Made by a program: the position numbers and the translations under genes
Source of the DNA: Lachnospiraceae bacterium
GTDB taxonomy: Bacteria; Bacillota; Clostridia; Lachnospirales; Lachnospiraceae
Direction of reading: 5' to 3'
Length of the DNA stretch: 38,016 nt
Assembly (NCBI GenBank): GCA_024699645.1
Contig: JAILPE010000020.1
Coordinates: 1-38,016 of the forward strand
In this document: piece by piece, positions 24,757 through 33,375 of the stretch
Numbering within the stretch: the first letter of the stretch is position 1
Layout: the number at the start of each line of letters is the position of its first letter
Notes under the pieces: generated by a model
Database searches by the model: none
Seen by the model: only the letters and a program-made list of their open reading frames with translations
What the model was told of the DNA's origin: nothing

Positions 24757-25575
24757 ATGGTTAGAGCATTATGGACAGGCGCATCGGGAATGACGGCGCA
24801 GCAGACAAGTCTTGATAACATTGCAAACAATCTTTCCAATGTCAATACAGCAGGTTTTAAGAAACAGACCACCGAATTCTCGACACTTCTTTATCAGAAG
24901 CTTCAGAGAAAGGTTACCGATAACAACGGCGATCCCAAGCCCGTTATCGGACAGGTCGGACTCGGAGTTCGTGTTTCGGGTCTTTCACAGATATTTACTC
25001 AGGGAGCAATGCTTGAAACAGGCAGAAAGTATGACTTCTGCGTTGAAGGCGAAGGCTTCTTCAGAGTGGCTCTTCCCGACGGAACGATCGGATACACCCG
25101 AAACGGCGCGCTTCAGACCTCGATGACGGCCGAGGGAGTTGCCCTTTGTACGGCTGAAGGTTACAGCATTCTTGACGATGCCGGACAGCCGATCATCTTC
25201 GGACCCGAGTACGATATGGCAAAGGTCTCCACAGATCAGTACGGTAATTTCATGTATCCCGATGAGGAAACAAATGTAGCTCAGAATATAGGCGTTAAGA
25301 TCAGCATGGCACAGTTCAACAATCCTGCGGGTCTTGATAAGATTTCGGGAAGTATGTTCCGCGAGAGCGAGAACTCGGGTGTTCCGAGACTCGAGGCCGA
25401 TGATCCGCTTCTTAAAACAAGTAAGATCCATTCGGGATACCTCGAAGGCTCCAACGTTGCAACAGTTGACGAGATCGTAAACCTCATCGTAACTCAAAGA
25501 GCATACGAAATGAATTCGAAGGTCATCACAGCATCCGATGAAATGATGCAGCAGGCTAACAACCTGAGATCCTAA
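24757..25575 (+). CDS. flhP: Flagellar basal-body rod protein FlhP/FlgG
   Basis: A 272-residue rod protein with the signature MVRALWTGASGMTAQQTSLDNIANNLSNVNTAGFKKQ, a central FlgE/F/G-like domain with EGEGFFRVALPDGTIGYTRNG, and the C-terminal YLEGSNVATVDEIVNLIVTQRAYEMNSKVI. It closely fits the FlgG pattern, so it could also be named flgG; the order after mbl and flhO favours FlhP naming. AGGAGG precedes the ATG by 6 bp. It is exported to the distal rod. Confidence 0.92.
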   Translation: MVRALWTGASGMTAQQTSLDNIANNLSNVNTAGFKKQTTEFSTLLYQKLQRKVTDNNGDPKPVIGQVGLGVRVSGLSQIFTQGAMLETGRKYDFCVEGEGFFRVALPDGTIGYTRNGALQTSMTAEGVALCTAEGYSILDDAGQPIIFGPEYDMAKVSTDQYGNFMYPDEETNVAQNIGVKISMAQFNNPAGLDKISGSMFRESENSGVPRLEADDPLLKTSKIHSGYLEGSNVATVDEIVNLIVTQRAYEMNSKVITASDEMMQQANNLRS

Positions 25576-25590
25576 GGATTATTTTTCGCA

Positions 25591-25614
25591 GATATTGCGA
25601 AGCAATAGTCTGAC
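25591..25614 (+). promoter_or_regulatory. Hairpin in the flhP - rod-binding gene spacer
   Basis: CAGATATTGC-GAA-GCAATAGTCTG folds into a stem with one bulge and a GAA loop 16 bp after the flhP stop codon. No T-run follows, so it more likely stabilises or separates mRNA segments than terminates. Confidence 0.4.
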
Positions 25615-25688
25615 CCAAGACATGAGCAAGAAGCGAGCGAAGCGAGTGGATTGCGAATGAGATTGGGGCGAAATGAAAGGAGTTCGAC

Positions 25689-26069
25689 ATGGCAATATCT
25701 GTCAGTTCAGACATAAATGCGGTAATGGACCGCTACGCCAAGCAGACGGCAGCAAATTCTGCGGCGGCCGGCCTTGAAAAGAAACTCAAGGGCGACCTCT
25801 CGAATGCTACTGACGAAGAACTCATGGATGTCTGCAAGAGCTTTGAGGCGTATCTTCTGGAGCATGTTCTCAAGGATGTAAAGGAAGCGATCGTTCCGAA
25901 GAAGGATGAGAATCCCTACCTTAACATGTTCGGTGATAATCTCTATCAGGAATACTCGAAGATGATCGCTGAAAGAGGAGATCTTGGGATCGCACAGAAG
26001 CTTTTTGATTCCATGAAGAGAAATACGCCGGTTGTAAAAAATGACAGCACGGAAAGCACAGTGAAATAA
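25689..26069 (+). CDS. Flagellar rod-binding protein (FlgJ N-terminal domain only)
   Basis: A 126-residue protein matching the rod-binding domain of FlgJ: a central EELMDVCKSFEAYLLEHVLKDVKEAI and YSKMIAERGDLGIAQKLFDSM near the end. It lacks the C-terminal muramidase domain of enteric FlgJ, as is usual in Firmicutes, so it acts as a rod cap or assembly factor rather than a wall hydrolase. GAAAGGAG stands before the ATG. Third gene of the sigma-D unit. Confidence 0.85.
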   Translation: MAISVSSDINAVMDRYAKQTAANSAAAGLEKKLKGDLSNATDEELMDVCKSFEAYLLEHVLKDVKEAIVPKKDENPYLNMFGDNLYQEYSKMIAERGDLGIAQKLFDSMKRNTPVVKNDSTESTVK

Positions 26070-26165
26070 TCGACTGCAGAGAAATATTTTCATTGCCTTG
26101 TGTTACTTCGCGAAAGCATAAGTGACCGCAGTGAATTTTCAATAACAAATCGGAGAGTATGAGGT

Positions 26166-28406
26166 TTGAAAGAAATAGAGGGCACCGTCAGCAATATAAT
26201 CTATCGCAGTCAGGATACGGGTTATACAGTATTTGAACTTGTGGTATCAGGTAAAGATCAGCCGGTCACCTGTGTGGGTGGCTTTTCTTTTATTGCTGAA
26301 GGAGAGTGTCTCAGGATAAACGGCCGCGACAAGCATCACCCCGTATACGGTGATCAGATCGAGGTCATTTCTTATGAAGATATTGAACCGAGCGACGCCG
26401 CATCGATCGAGCGATACCTCGCAAGCGGCATCATAAAGGGTGTCGGGCTCAAGCTCGCGCACAGGATCGTTGATGCTTTCGGAGACGATACCTTCAGGAT
26501 CATAGAGGAAGAGCCGGAAGCGCTTATAGACATTAAAGGCATAAGCGCTAAGCTTGCGCGTGCGATCAGCGAATCGTTCGAAGAAAAACGCGGGATCAGG
26601 GATCTCATGATCTTCCTTCAAAAATACGGAATCAGCAACAGTCTTGCGCTTAAAATCCACAAAGAATACGGACACGAGGCAAAAAAAATAATACTCGATA
26701 ACCCCTACAGACTCGCTCAGGACATACAGGGCGTCGGCTTTAAGACGGCAGATGCGCTCGCTATGAATATAGGCGTTGAGAAGAACTGCGAGCACAGGGT
26801 CCGCGCGGGGATGCTCTACGAGCTTTCGGTTGCGGAAGGCGCGGGACATACGTATCTCCCCGCAGATATGCTTGTGGCAGCGGTTTGCGGACTTCTCGAT
26901 GTCGAAGAGGATGCGGCCCGCAGAGCGCTTGACGAGCTGACGGTGGAAGGTCAGGTCATTGTTAAAGGTCCCGAGATCGATGAAACGGATATGCCGGGCA
27001 AGGTATACCGTGCGCCTTTCTATTACATGGAACTCGGTGTCGCGAGGATGCTTCTCGACTTGAACGCCGAGGATCAATACGCGGGCGAGATAAGCGACAG
27101 GGAATTTGCGCAGATGGGCATGGGCGACGTGGAGCTTGACGACCTTCAGAAGAGAGCAGTTCGTGAAGCATACAGGCACGGCGTTTTTATCCTGACCGGA
27201 GGCCCCGGAACAGGTAAGACGACGACAATCCGCGCCATGATATCATATTTTGAAAAAAAGGGACTGACGATACTTATCGCAGCTCCGACTGGGCGTGCGG
27301 CAAAAAGGATCACCGAGACCACGGGGCGCGAGGCACTCACGGTTCACAGACTTCTCGGATGTCAGGGTGTTCCGGACGATCCGGCCGGCGGAAGACGCGG
27401 AAGATTCACGTTTGAAAAAAATGAAGATGAACCGCTTGAGGCAGATGCAGTGATTATCGACGAAATGTCTATGATCGATCTGCCGCTTATGCATGCGCTC
27501 CTTAAAGCAGTCTGCCCGGGAACAAGGCTCATTCTCGTCGGAGACTCGAACCAGCTTCCGAGCGTCGGCCCGGGAAACGTACTCAAGGATATAATCGCAT
27601 CACACAGGTTTAATGCCGTGTGTCTGACAAGAATATTCCGCCAGGCGATGGAAAGCGATATCATCGTCGGCGCCCATATGATAAACCGTGGGGAAGTGCC
27701 GAAACTTGACAACAACTCCAAGGATCTTTTCATGATGGAAAGGCTGAGCAGCGCCGATATACGCGGTGTGATCGCAAATCTCGCCGGAGGAAGGCTCGCC
27801 CGTTATGTCGGGGAGGACGTTTTTGATGTGCAGATCCTTACGCCTATGAAAAAAGGTGAGCTCGGAACCGTCAGTCTCAACAGTCTTCTTCAGCAGTTCT
27901 TAAATCCGCCCGAAGAAGGTAAAAAACAGATCGAATATCACGATATCATATTTCGTGAAGGCGACAAAGTCATGCAGACGAAGAATGACTACCATCTTGA
28001 ATGGGAGATCAGAGAGCACGGCTTTGTAAAGAATGCCGGAACGGGTATTTATAACGGCGATATGGGAAGGATCAGACAGATCAATACATTCGCTCAGTTT
28101 CTTCTTATAGAATTCGACGATGGCAGATTCGTCGAATATCCCATTTCACAGCTTGAGGAACTTGAACTTGCCTATGCGGTGACGATACACAAGTCACAGG
28201 GCAGTGAGTATCCTGCAGTCGTGATCCCGCTTCTTTCGGGGCCGACCCAGCTGTTTAACAGAAATATTCTTTATACGGCGGTTACGCGTGCAAAAAAGTG
28301 CGCGATCATTGTCGGAAGCAGACAGACCGTCAGTAACATGATCCATAACGAAAACGAACAAAAAAGGTACTCGGGTTTGACAGAGTGCATAACAGAAATG
28401 GCTTAA
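26166..28406 (+). CDS. recD2: RecD-like superfamily 1 DNA helicase RecD2
   Basis: A 746-residue 5'-3' helicase. An N-terminal OB/HhH region (EGTVSNIIYRSQDTGYTVFEL; YLASGIIKGVGLKLAHRIVDAFG; IQGVGFKTADALA) is typical of RecD2 and absent from RecBCD RecD. Helicase motifs follow: I GGPGTGKTTTI, II IIDEMSMID, III GDSNQLPSVGPGNVL, IV LTRIFRQA and VI TIHKSQGSEYPAVV. The start is TTG 26166, 8 bp after GGAGAG; no in-frame ATG fits better. It acts in DNA repair and replication restart without RecBC. The comF gene follows. Confidence 0.95.
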   Translation: MKEIEGTVSNIIYRSQDTGYTVFELVVSGKDQPVTCVGGFSFIAEGECLRINGRDKHHPVYGDQIEVISYEDIEPSDAASIERYLASGIIKGVGLKLAHRIVDAFGDDTFRIIEEEPEALIDIKGISAKLARAISESFEEKRGIRDLMIFLQKYGISNSLALKIHKEYGHEAKKIILDNPYRLAQDIQGVGFKTADALAMNIGVEKNCEHRVRAGMLYELSVAEGAGHTYLPADMLVAAVCGLLDVEEDAARRALDELTVEGQVIVKGPEIDETDMPGKVYRAPFYYMELGVARMLLDLNAEDQYAGEISDREFAQMGMGDVELDDLQKRAVREAYRHGVFILTGGPGTGKTTTIRAMISYFEKKGLTILIAAPTGRAAKRITETTGREALTVHRLLGCQGVPDDPAGGRRGRFTFEKNEDEPLEADAVIIDEMSMIDLPLMHALLKAVCPGTRLILVGDSNQLPSVGPGNVLKDIIASHRFNAVCLTRIFRQAMESDIIVGAHMINRGEVPKLDNNSKDLFMMERLSSADIRGVIANLAGGRLARYVGEDVFDVQILTPMKKGELGTVSLNSLLQQFLNPPEEGKKQIEYHDIIFREGDKVMQTKNDYHLEWEIREHGFVKNAGTGIYNGDMGRIRQINTFAQFLLIEFDDGRFVEYPISQLEELELAYAVTIHKSQGSEYPAVVIPLLSGPTQLFNRNILYTAVTRAKKCAIIVGSRQTVSNMIHNENEQKRYSGLTECITEMA

Positions 28407-28583
28407 TTGTGAACAGATGCATTTTCTTTGCGAAACGTGAAAAAATAACGTGCATTTCGATGATAAACATGTTATAATTATGCAAAGACGAAAAAGGTGT
28501 GAGAGATTCGGATTTCGGCTTGAACTGAAGAGATGTGTAAGGCGCCAATATAGGCGTTAAATGCCTATAGACAGGAGAACGTA

Positions 28584-29303
28584 TTGAAAGAAGGACTTAC
28601 TCATCTTATTTTCCCGAGAAAGTGCCCGGGATGCGGGATAGTGCTGCCGGCGGGAGAGCTTGTTTGCGAGGAATGTGCGCATGAGTTCCGATTGATCGGG
28701 GAGCCGGCCTGCATGATATGCGGACGCCCTATCAACAGCGGAGAAAAATGCTATACCTGCTCGACATCGGAGCGGAGCAACGATTTCGGGATCGCGATAT
28801 TTGCCTATGACGATATTATGAGGAAGGCGATGAGCGACCTGAAGTTTCACGGACAAAAGGATAATTCGGAATACTTCGCGGCGATGGCCGTGAGCAGAGT
28901 GGGAGACAGGATCAGAGGCTTTGATCCGTGTGCGTTGATACCCGTACCTGTTCACAAAACGAGGTTTAGAGAAAGAGGATTTAATCAGGCTGAGGAGATA
29001 TGCAATAAGATCGGAAGCCTCATAGGGATACCGACGATCTCGGATTTCCTGTACAGAAACAGAAAAACCGAGTATCAGAAGAACCTCAGCAGAATGAAGA
29101 GAAAACGCAACACGATGGGCGCTTTTTCGTGCAATACGGAAAAGTATCCGCCTGAAAAAGTGGCGAAAGAGCTTGAGAGAGTGTTGCTGGTCGATGACAT
29201 ATATACCACGGGAAGCACGATGGAGGGATGCGCGGCCAAACTTAAAGAGAGCGGCGTTGAACAGATAGGACTCCTAAGCATTTCCATAGTCATGGGAAAC
29301 TGA
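28584..29303 (+). CDS. comF: ComF-family phosphoribosyltransferase-like protein
   Basis: A 239-residue protein. Two Cys pairs bind zinc at the N-terminus (CPGCGIVLPAGELVCEEC and CMICGRPINSGEKCYTC). A PRTase fold follows with PVPVHKTRFRERGFNQAEEI, typical of ComF, and the PRPP loop VLLVDDIYTTGST near residue 210. In Bacillus ComFC supports DNA uptake during transformation. It starts at TTG 28584, 6 bp after AGGAG. A clean TATAAT lies about 105 bp upstream but lacks a good -35. The order comF then yvyF-like gene is conserved in Bacillus. Confidence 0.9.
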   Translation: MKEGLTHLIFPRKCPGCGIVLPAGELVCEECAHEFRLIGEPACMICGRPINSGEKCYTCSTSERSNDFGIAIFAYDDIMRKAMSDLKFHGQKDNSEYFAAMAVSRVGDRIRGFDPCALIPVPVHKTRFRERGFNQAEEICNKIGSLIGIPTISDFLYRNRKTEYQKNLSRMKRKRNTMGAFSCNTEKYPPEKVAKELERVLLVDDIYTTGSTMEGCAAKLKESGVEQIGLLSISIVMGN

Positions 29304-29394
29304 GAGATACGAGGAGTTCGGCATGGGTGCAGGGAGATGATAAACGAAAATTTCGTGTGAAAACACGTGAAATAAAAACGGAAGGAGTGATTAT

Positions 29395-29808
29395 ATGGAA
29401 GTCAGATCATGTAGAGGTTGCGGAAAGCTTTACAATTATCTTGGACCAAGCACACCCGCATGTCCTGCCTGTATGGCGGCGATGGAAGAAAAATTCCAGA
29501 AGTGCAAGGAGTACATCAGGGATAATCCCGGTGCAAACATTCAGCAGGTGGCTGATGAAACCGAGACTACGGTCAAGATGATCAAACAGTGGGTACGTGA
29601 GGAGCGCCTGACCTTTGCGGAAGGTTCTGCCGTAGGCATCGAATGTGAAGGATGCGGAGCCAGCATACTTACAGGAAGATACTGTCCTGCATGTAAGTTC
29701 AAAATGCAGCAGAATTTCATGAATGCTTCGAGAAGGACTCCAACCCCCGAACAACAGACCAACAACAGGAACGATAGGGACAACAAGATGAGGTTCCTTG
29801 ACAGGTAA
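29395..29808 (+). CDS. Flagellar operon protein YvyF-like (zinc ribbon)
   Basis: A 137-residue cytosolic protein of the YvyF (TIGR03826-type) family. N-terminal CRGCGKLYNYLGPSTPACPAC and C-terminal CEGCGASILTGRYCPAC form two zinc-binding Cys sets. Between them lies a helix-turn-helix-like segment (NPGANIQQVADETETTVKMIKQWVREERL). In Bacillus yvyF lies between comFC and flgM; here flgM is absent and chemotaxis-like genes follow. The exact function is unknown; late flagellar regulation is proposed from context. AAGGAG precedes the ATG. Confidence 0.85.
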   Translation: MEVRSCRGCGKLYNYLGPSTPACPACMAAMEEKFQKCKEYIRDNPGANIQQVADETETTVKMIKQWVREERLTFAEGSAVGIECEGCGASILTGRYCPACKFKMQQNFMNASRRTPTPEQQTNNRNDRDNKMRFLDR

Positions 29809-29811
29809 GGG

Positions 29812-30303
29812 GTGATAATTATAGAAATCAATGACCGATTTATAGAAGAAACGATCCGTTCGGTCTACTCTTCAGTTACAAAAACTGTGGCACAGATAGA
29901 ACTAAAAGAACCTCCGCCCCGGAGAAAGAGAATAGAAGCACCTGTTTCCGTGGTAGTCCTGTCAAAAGGTATCTTTAAATCAAGGGTCGTAAGTACCTTC
30001 CCGTCACTTTTGGTTGACGAGATCGTTGACAGGATGAGTCATAACAGTCCGTTATCTCCGGAGGACAGAGATGCGTATTTTAAAGAATACATAAACATGT
30101 GCTTTGGAAGATTTATTTCACGGATTAACAATGAAACGGGGAGGGCATCCAGATTCGTGATTCCGGTAATGCTCCGTGGATTGTATCGATCGACGCAGGA
30201 AGATGTATTCTCCGACACGGCGAAAGTCGATTTTGGAAGTGATTATGGAAGCGTCAATATGATCGTATCGTATGATATATTACCCGAGCACTCGAGTAAT
30301 TAA
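29812..30303 (+). CDS. CheX-like chemotaxis phosphatase
   Basis: A 163-residue protein with CheX/CheC-like features. The helix EYINMCFGRFISRIN keeps the Glu-x-x-Asn pair that in CheX removes the phosphate from CheY-P, followed by RFVIPVML as in the family. The divergent N-terminus makes this a moderate call. It starts at GTG 29812, 3 bp after the yvyF-like stop, so translational coupling is likely. The next gene is a single-domain CheY-like regulator, its natural substrate. Confidence 0.68.
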   Translation: MIIIEINDRFIEETIRSVYSSVTKTVAQIELKEPPPRRKRIEAPVSVVVLSKGIFKSRVVSTFPSLLVDEIVDRMSHNSPLSPEDRDAYFKEYINMCFGRFISRINNETGRASRFVIPVMLRGLYRSTQEDVFSDTAKVDFGSDYGSVNMIVSYDILPEHSSN

Positions 30304-30323
30304 TGTAAGGAGAAAGGAAGAAT

Positions 30324-30686
30324 ATGAAGAGAATTCTCATTATAGACGATTCACCGTTTATATTTAAGGAAGTTTCGGCAACACTCGAGGGGCATGACTA
30401 CGAGATAGTCGGACATGCAAAGAACGGTGAAGACGGCATTCGCATGGCACAGGAACTGAAACCCGACGTCATCACGCTTGATATTGTGATGCCCGGAATG
30501 GACGGAATTGAAGCCGCAAAGAAGCTTATCGAGATCGAACCCGGGATTAAGATCGTTATGCTCAGCTCTTTATGTGATTATGACACGGTAAATGAAGTTG
30601 AGGGACTCGGACTCAAGTATCTCGTTTCCAAGCCGATCGAAAAGGAAGTCCTTCTCGATACGCTTGAAAAAGTATTCGAAGATTAA
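30324..30686 (+). CDS. cheY: Single-domain CheY-like response regulator
   Basis: A 120-residue receiver domain without an output domain. Conserved sites are DDS (acidic pocket), the phospho-acceptor Asp in TLDIVMPGMDG (~54), Ser in MLSSL and Lys in SKP. Small phospho-switches of this type bind the flagellar motor or act as phosphate sinks. Twenty bp separate it from the CheX-like gene, with AAGGAGAAAGG before the ATG. No kinase CheA is in the window. It is convergent with cvfB, with a 29-bp spacer and no clear terminator. Confidence 0.85.
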   Translation: MKRILIIDDSPFIFKEVSATLEGHDYEIVGHAKNGEDGIRMAQELKPDVITLDIVMPGMDGIEAAKKLIEIEPGIKIVMLSSLCDYDTVNEVEGLGLKYLVSKPIEKEVLLDTLEKVFED

Positions 30687-30715
30687 GAAGAGAGCCGCCC
30701 GGCGAGCCGTCGGTA

Positions 30716-31726
30716 TCAGGGTGTGGAAAGCAGCTTGATACCTGTGGAATCCTGAGTGATCTTGCCCTCTTTCATGAGATGGCCCACGGCTTTTTTGAAG
30801 GAATTTTTGGACATACCGAAAGTTCGTCTGATAACTTCGGTGTCTGTTTTGTCATGAACGGGAAGAAATCCGCCCGGAGCGTTCTTAAGTCTTCCGACGA
30901 TGAGTTCGCAATCGGCAAAAATCTGAACGTGTGAAGGATCGCGCATGGCAAGCACGAGCTTGCCGTCCGGGAGGACGCGCGCAACCCGTAATCTGATCTC
31001 GTCTCCGATATTAACTTCGGTAACGAGATCTTTTTTCGGTATGAGGCCACGGAAAACACCGTCGACGGCAACATGAGCGCCTTCGTCCCTTCCTGTCTCA
31101 TAGATGCGCCCGAGAACCCTGTCGCCTGTCTTGTAAGGAGAATCGTTGCGCAAATATCTGTAAAGCTTCATGGTCGCACAAAGGCGCCCCGATTTATCGA
31201 TATAAAGAGCTACAAGAACCTTACTTCCCTGTTTGGGACGCTTTGTTTGTTCGCGGTAAGGAAGAAAAAGATCCTTCTTGAGCCCCCAGTCAAGAAATGT
31301 TCCGAGCTGTGTAACTTCAAGGCAAGTAAGTACGGCTGTTTCTCCGAGCGAAAGAAGTGGACGCTTCATCGTTGCAACCGGCCTATCCTCGGAATCAAGG
31401 TATATAAAGCACTCGGTGATGTCACCTTTGTCGAGTCTGGCGGTCATTTCGCCCTTGGGAAGTAAAACCTCTCCGTCTATGGTCCCGCGTGAACGCTCCT
31501 TTACGGCTCCGTCTGCGGCCTCGTGTGAACGCTCCTTTACGGCTCCGTCTGCGGCTGCGAGTGAACGCTCATTTGCATCCCCTTCTGCGGCTGCGAGTGA
31601 ACGCTCCTTTGCATCCCCTACTGCGGCTGCGAGTGAACGCTCCTTTACGTCATCTGTATCTGTTATGTATGCACCGTGCGGTGTCATTCGTGCTATCTTT
31701 ACAATATTGATCTTTCCGAGTTCCAT
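30716..31726 (-). CDS. cvfB: CvfB-like S1 RNA-binding protein with a repeat insertion
   Basis: About 336 residues. It has S1/OB-type domains (MELGKINIVKIARMTPHGAYITD...GEVLLPKGEM; TQLGTFLDWGLKKDLFLPYREQ; GAHVAVDGVFRGLIPKKDL) and a C-terminal winged helix (KTDTEVIRRTFGMSKNSFKKAVGHLMKEGKI), the CvfB/YitL plan. A 60-residue insertion made of five 12-residue repeats (KERSLAAAxG type) splits the first OB fold between residues 26 and 85. ATG at 31726 has AAAGGAAAAGGC before it, better than the track's TTG at 31741. CvfB proteins affect virulence and RNA-linked regulation in staphylococci; the role here is unknown. Confidence 0.85.
   Translation of the reverse strand: MELGKINIVKIARMTPHGAYITDTDDVKERSLAAAVGDAKERSLAAAEGDANERSLAAADGAVKERSHEAADGAVKERSRGTIDGEVLLPKGEMTARLDKGDITECFIYLDSEDRPVATMKRPLLSLGETAVLTCLEVTQLGTFLDWGLKKDLFLPYREQTKRPKQGSKVLVALYIDKSGRLCATMKLYRYLRNDSPYKTGDRVLGRIYETGRDEGAHVAVDGVFRGLIPKKDLVTEVNIGDEIRLRVARVLPDGKLVLAMRDPSHVQIFADCELIVGRLKNAPGGFLPVHDKTDTEVIRRTFGMSKNSFKKAVGHLMKEGKITQDSTGIKLLSTP
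31472..31651 (-). repeat. 36-bp in-frame tandem repeat inside cvfB
   Basis: Five units of exactly 36 bp (31472-31651), encoding DVKERSLAAAVG, DAKERSLAAAEG, DANERSLAAADG, AVKERSHEAADG and AVKERSRGTIDG. The three units nearest the start codon are the most alike, suggesting recent expansion there. The frame is preserved. Confidence 0.92.
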
Positions 31727-31817
31727 GCCTTTTCCTTTCAATGGCGGCTTGGCTTTTTTGCAGCCGCATTTGCGTATCCGGATCGTCTTCGCCGGGTTAT
31801 ATGAGGGGGCACGCGTA

Positions 31818-31937
31818 CTTCACCGTCGATCCGTTGCGGAAACTTCGCCGCCGATCCGTTGAGAAACATCACCGCCGATCCGTTACGGAAACTTTGCCGC
31901 CGATCCGTTGAGAAACTTGATCGCCGATCCGTTATCG
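31818..31937. repeat. Five tandem 24-25 bp repeats in the cvfB leader
   Basis: Copies of the type CTT(CG)CCGCCGATCCGTTGAGAAA, alternating GTTGAGAAA and GTTRCGGAAA variants. If cvfB is transcribed from the promoter at 31972-32000, the array lies in its 5' untranslated leader. There are no spacers between units, so it is not CRISPR. Confidence 0.85.
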
Positions 31938-31971
31938 GGGAGAGTATAGGCGTTGCCCTGAATGCGTCACG

Positions 31972-32000
31972 ATTATAGCATAAACATTGAAAGTTTTGAA
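31972..32000 (-). promoter_or_regulatory. Candidate sigma-A promoter of cvfB (minus strand)
   Basis: On the minus strand, TTCAAA (32000-31995), a 17-bp spacer and TATAAT (31977-31972). Transcription would start near 31965 and give a leader of about 240 nt holding the repeat array. Confidence 0.6.
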
Positions 32001-32182
32001 TGTATTTTTATAAACGCTTGAAATAAATGATTGTTTTTGCAATACTTATATATGTTTTTGGGTATATGGATCGTCGTATGATCAAATGGTTAGGACTATG
32101 ATCGGAAATCCCCGGTCGTTTGATTGCCGATGGGATCACACGACAGTAAGAAAATAATGATATAGAAAAGTGAGGGTTTGTT

Positions 32183-33277
32183 GTGGAGAAACACTATGAA
32201 AAAGCGGGAGTAGAAGTCAGATTGGTCGGTATTTGTTTGATCCTGACAATGTTCCTGATCGAGGGAGGGTCATATTTCGGGTTCTTCAATGGGATAAAGG
32301 CATATTGGCTCCGCACTGTCTGCGCAGAATTATCGTTGGCAATACCGGGACTTGTCTTTTTGTTATGGGATAAAAAGCAATTTGTTCCAATGCTTAGGAT
32401 AAAACCCATCAAGATCAGGGTGGCCTTGCTGGCTGTTTTGGTTGAGATATGCTTGATGCCGCTTATGGGACTTTGCAATTTGATCACCGAAACATTTACT
32501 CCGAATGTTGTGGAAGTTTCGCTTTCGAAGACAATAGCTGAAACGCCTTATCTTTTAATGATCTTCTCAATGTGCCTTGTGCCTGCGATCCTGGAGGAAA
32601 TGTTGTCGAGGGGGCTCTATCTTTCGGCATTTTTAAGGACCGGAAGAACGTTGCATGCAATCTTCTTTGCGGCTTTGTGTTTCGCGCTCGCGCACGGAAA
32701 CATCAACCAGTTCGCATATGCGTTAATTGCGGGAGTTGTGATGGGGCTTGTCGTCGAGGCAACGGATTCCGTTATAACGGGCATGGTGATACATTTCGTT
32801 ACAAATGCGCTTTCGGTAACAATAATGTATGCAACATATTACGCTAATATCGCATATGAACAGACAAAGGAACTCTTCGGAACCGATGAGAGCCTGCAGG
32901 TTGCCGGTTTTCTTGAAGACACCGAGCTTATGAAGTCGGTCGAAGTGATGACAAGGGTTATAGTCGGCATTATATTTGTCGGGCTGGCGATCCTCGGAGT
33001 TATGGGAATCTACAGGTTGATAGGTCGTATGGCGATTATTTCGGGCAGATATGAACATATGAAGAGCTTCATGCCGGAGTACGGAATATTCAGAATGAGA
33101 AACAGGTTCGTAGAAATGATGGAGCGGTCTGGGAGTAATAAATCTGAAATTAAAGCCGTCGCCGATCTTCCGTGTACGAGGATAATGAATCCGATTCTGG
33201 CGCTGGGAATGCTTATATGGGTGGTTGATATGGTTGTCTATGAACTTATAGTACACGGGGGCATTATTATAAAGTAA
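32183..33277 (+). CDS. CPBP-family intramembrane glutamic protease (Abi)
   Basis: A 364-residue membrane protein with about eight hydrophobic segments. The family motifs are present: EEMLSRGLYLSAF (motif 1, EExxxR), FALAHGNINQF (motif 2, His) and HFVTNALS (motif 3). CPBP proteins process prenylated peptides or act in bacteriocin self-immunity; no bacteriocin gene is adjacent, so the substrate is unknown. It starts at GTG 32183, 6 bp after GAGGG. It has a longer C-terminal tail than minimal CPBP proteins, with one more membrane segment at the end. A tandem repeat separates it from guaA. Confidence 0.88.
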   Translation: MEKHYEKAGVEVRLVGICLILTMFLIEGGSYFGFFNGIKAYWLRTVCAELSLAIPGLVFLLWDKKQFVPMLRIKPIKIRVALLAVLVEICLMPLMGLCNLITETFTPNVVEVSLSKTIAETPYLLMIFSMCLVPAILEEMLSRGLYLSAFLRTGRTLHAIFFAALCFALAHGNINQFAYALIAGVVMGLVVEATDSVITGMVIHFVTNALSVTIMYATYYANIAYEQTKELFGTDESLQVAGFLEDTELMKSVEVMTRVIVGIIFVGLAILGVMGIYRLIGRMAIISGRYEHMKSFMPEYGIFRMRNRFVEMMERSGSNKSEIKAVADLPCTRIMNPILALGMLIWVVDMVVYELIVHGGIIIK

Positions 33278-33289
33278 CTGGAAAAAATG

Positions 33290-33318
33290 TTGCAAAAGCG
33301 TTTTTTTCAGAGTAATAT
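33290..33318 (+). promoter_or_regulatory. Weak candidate sigma-A promoter of guaA
   Basis: TTGCAA (33290-33295), 17-bp spacer, TAATAT (33313-33318), just after the CPBP stop. The consensus match is moderate. No purine riboswitch sequence follows it. Confidence 0.4.
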
Positions 33319-33375
33319 ATCAAAGGTCAAGGGTAACAGGAGAAAAGCCTATTGGGCAATGGTATTGAGCCAAAA

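Larger units (their letters stand above)
31727..32182. other. 456-bp divergent intergenic region cvfB / CPBP protease
   Basis: It contains the 24-25 bp repeat array (31818-31937), a minus-strand promoter for cvfB and an AT-rich half before the CPBP gene. No ORF or known RNA is seen. Confidence 0.6.

Noticed and set aside
26247-27179. 310-aa minus-strand ORF opposite recD2
   Set aside because: Antisense shadow of conserved helicase sequence, no recognisable family.
31278-31862. 194-aa plus-strand ORF with SERSFASPSAAA repeats
   Set aside because: It is the antisense reading of the cvfB 36-bp repeats. The minus frame holds S1 domains and an RBS; this one does not.
31818-31937. CRISPR array
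   Set aside because: Repeats are contiguous without unique spacers, and no cas genes are present. The same applies to 33376-33479.
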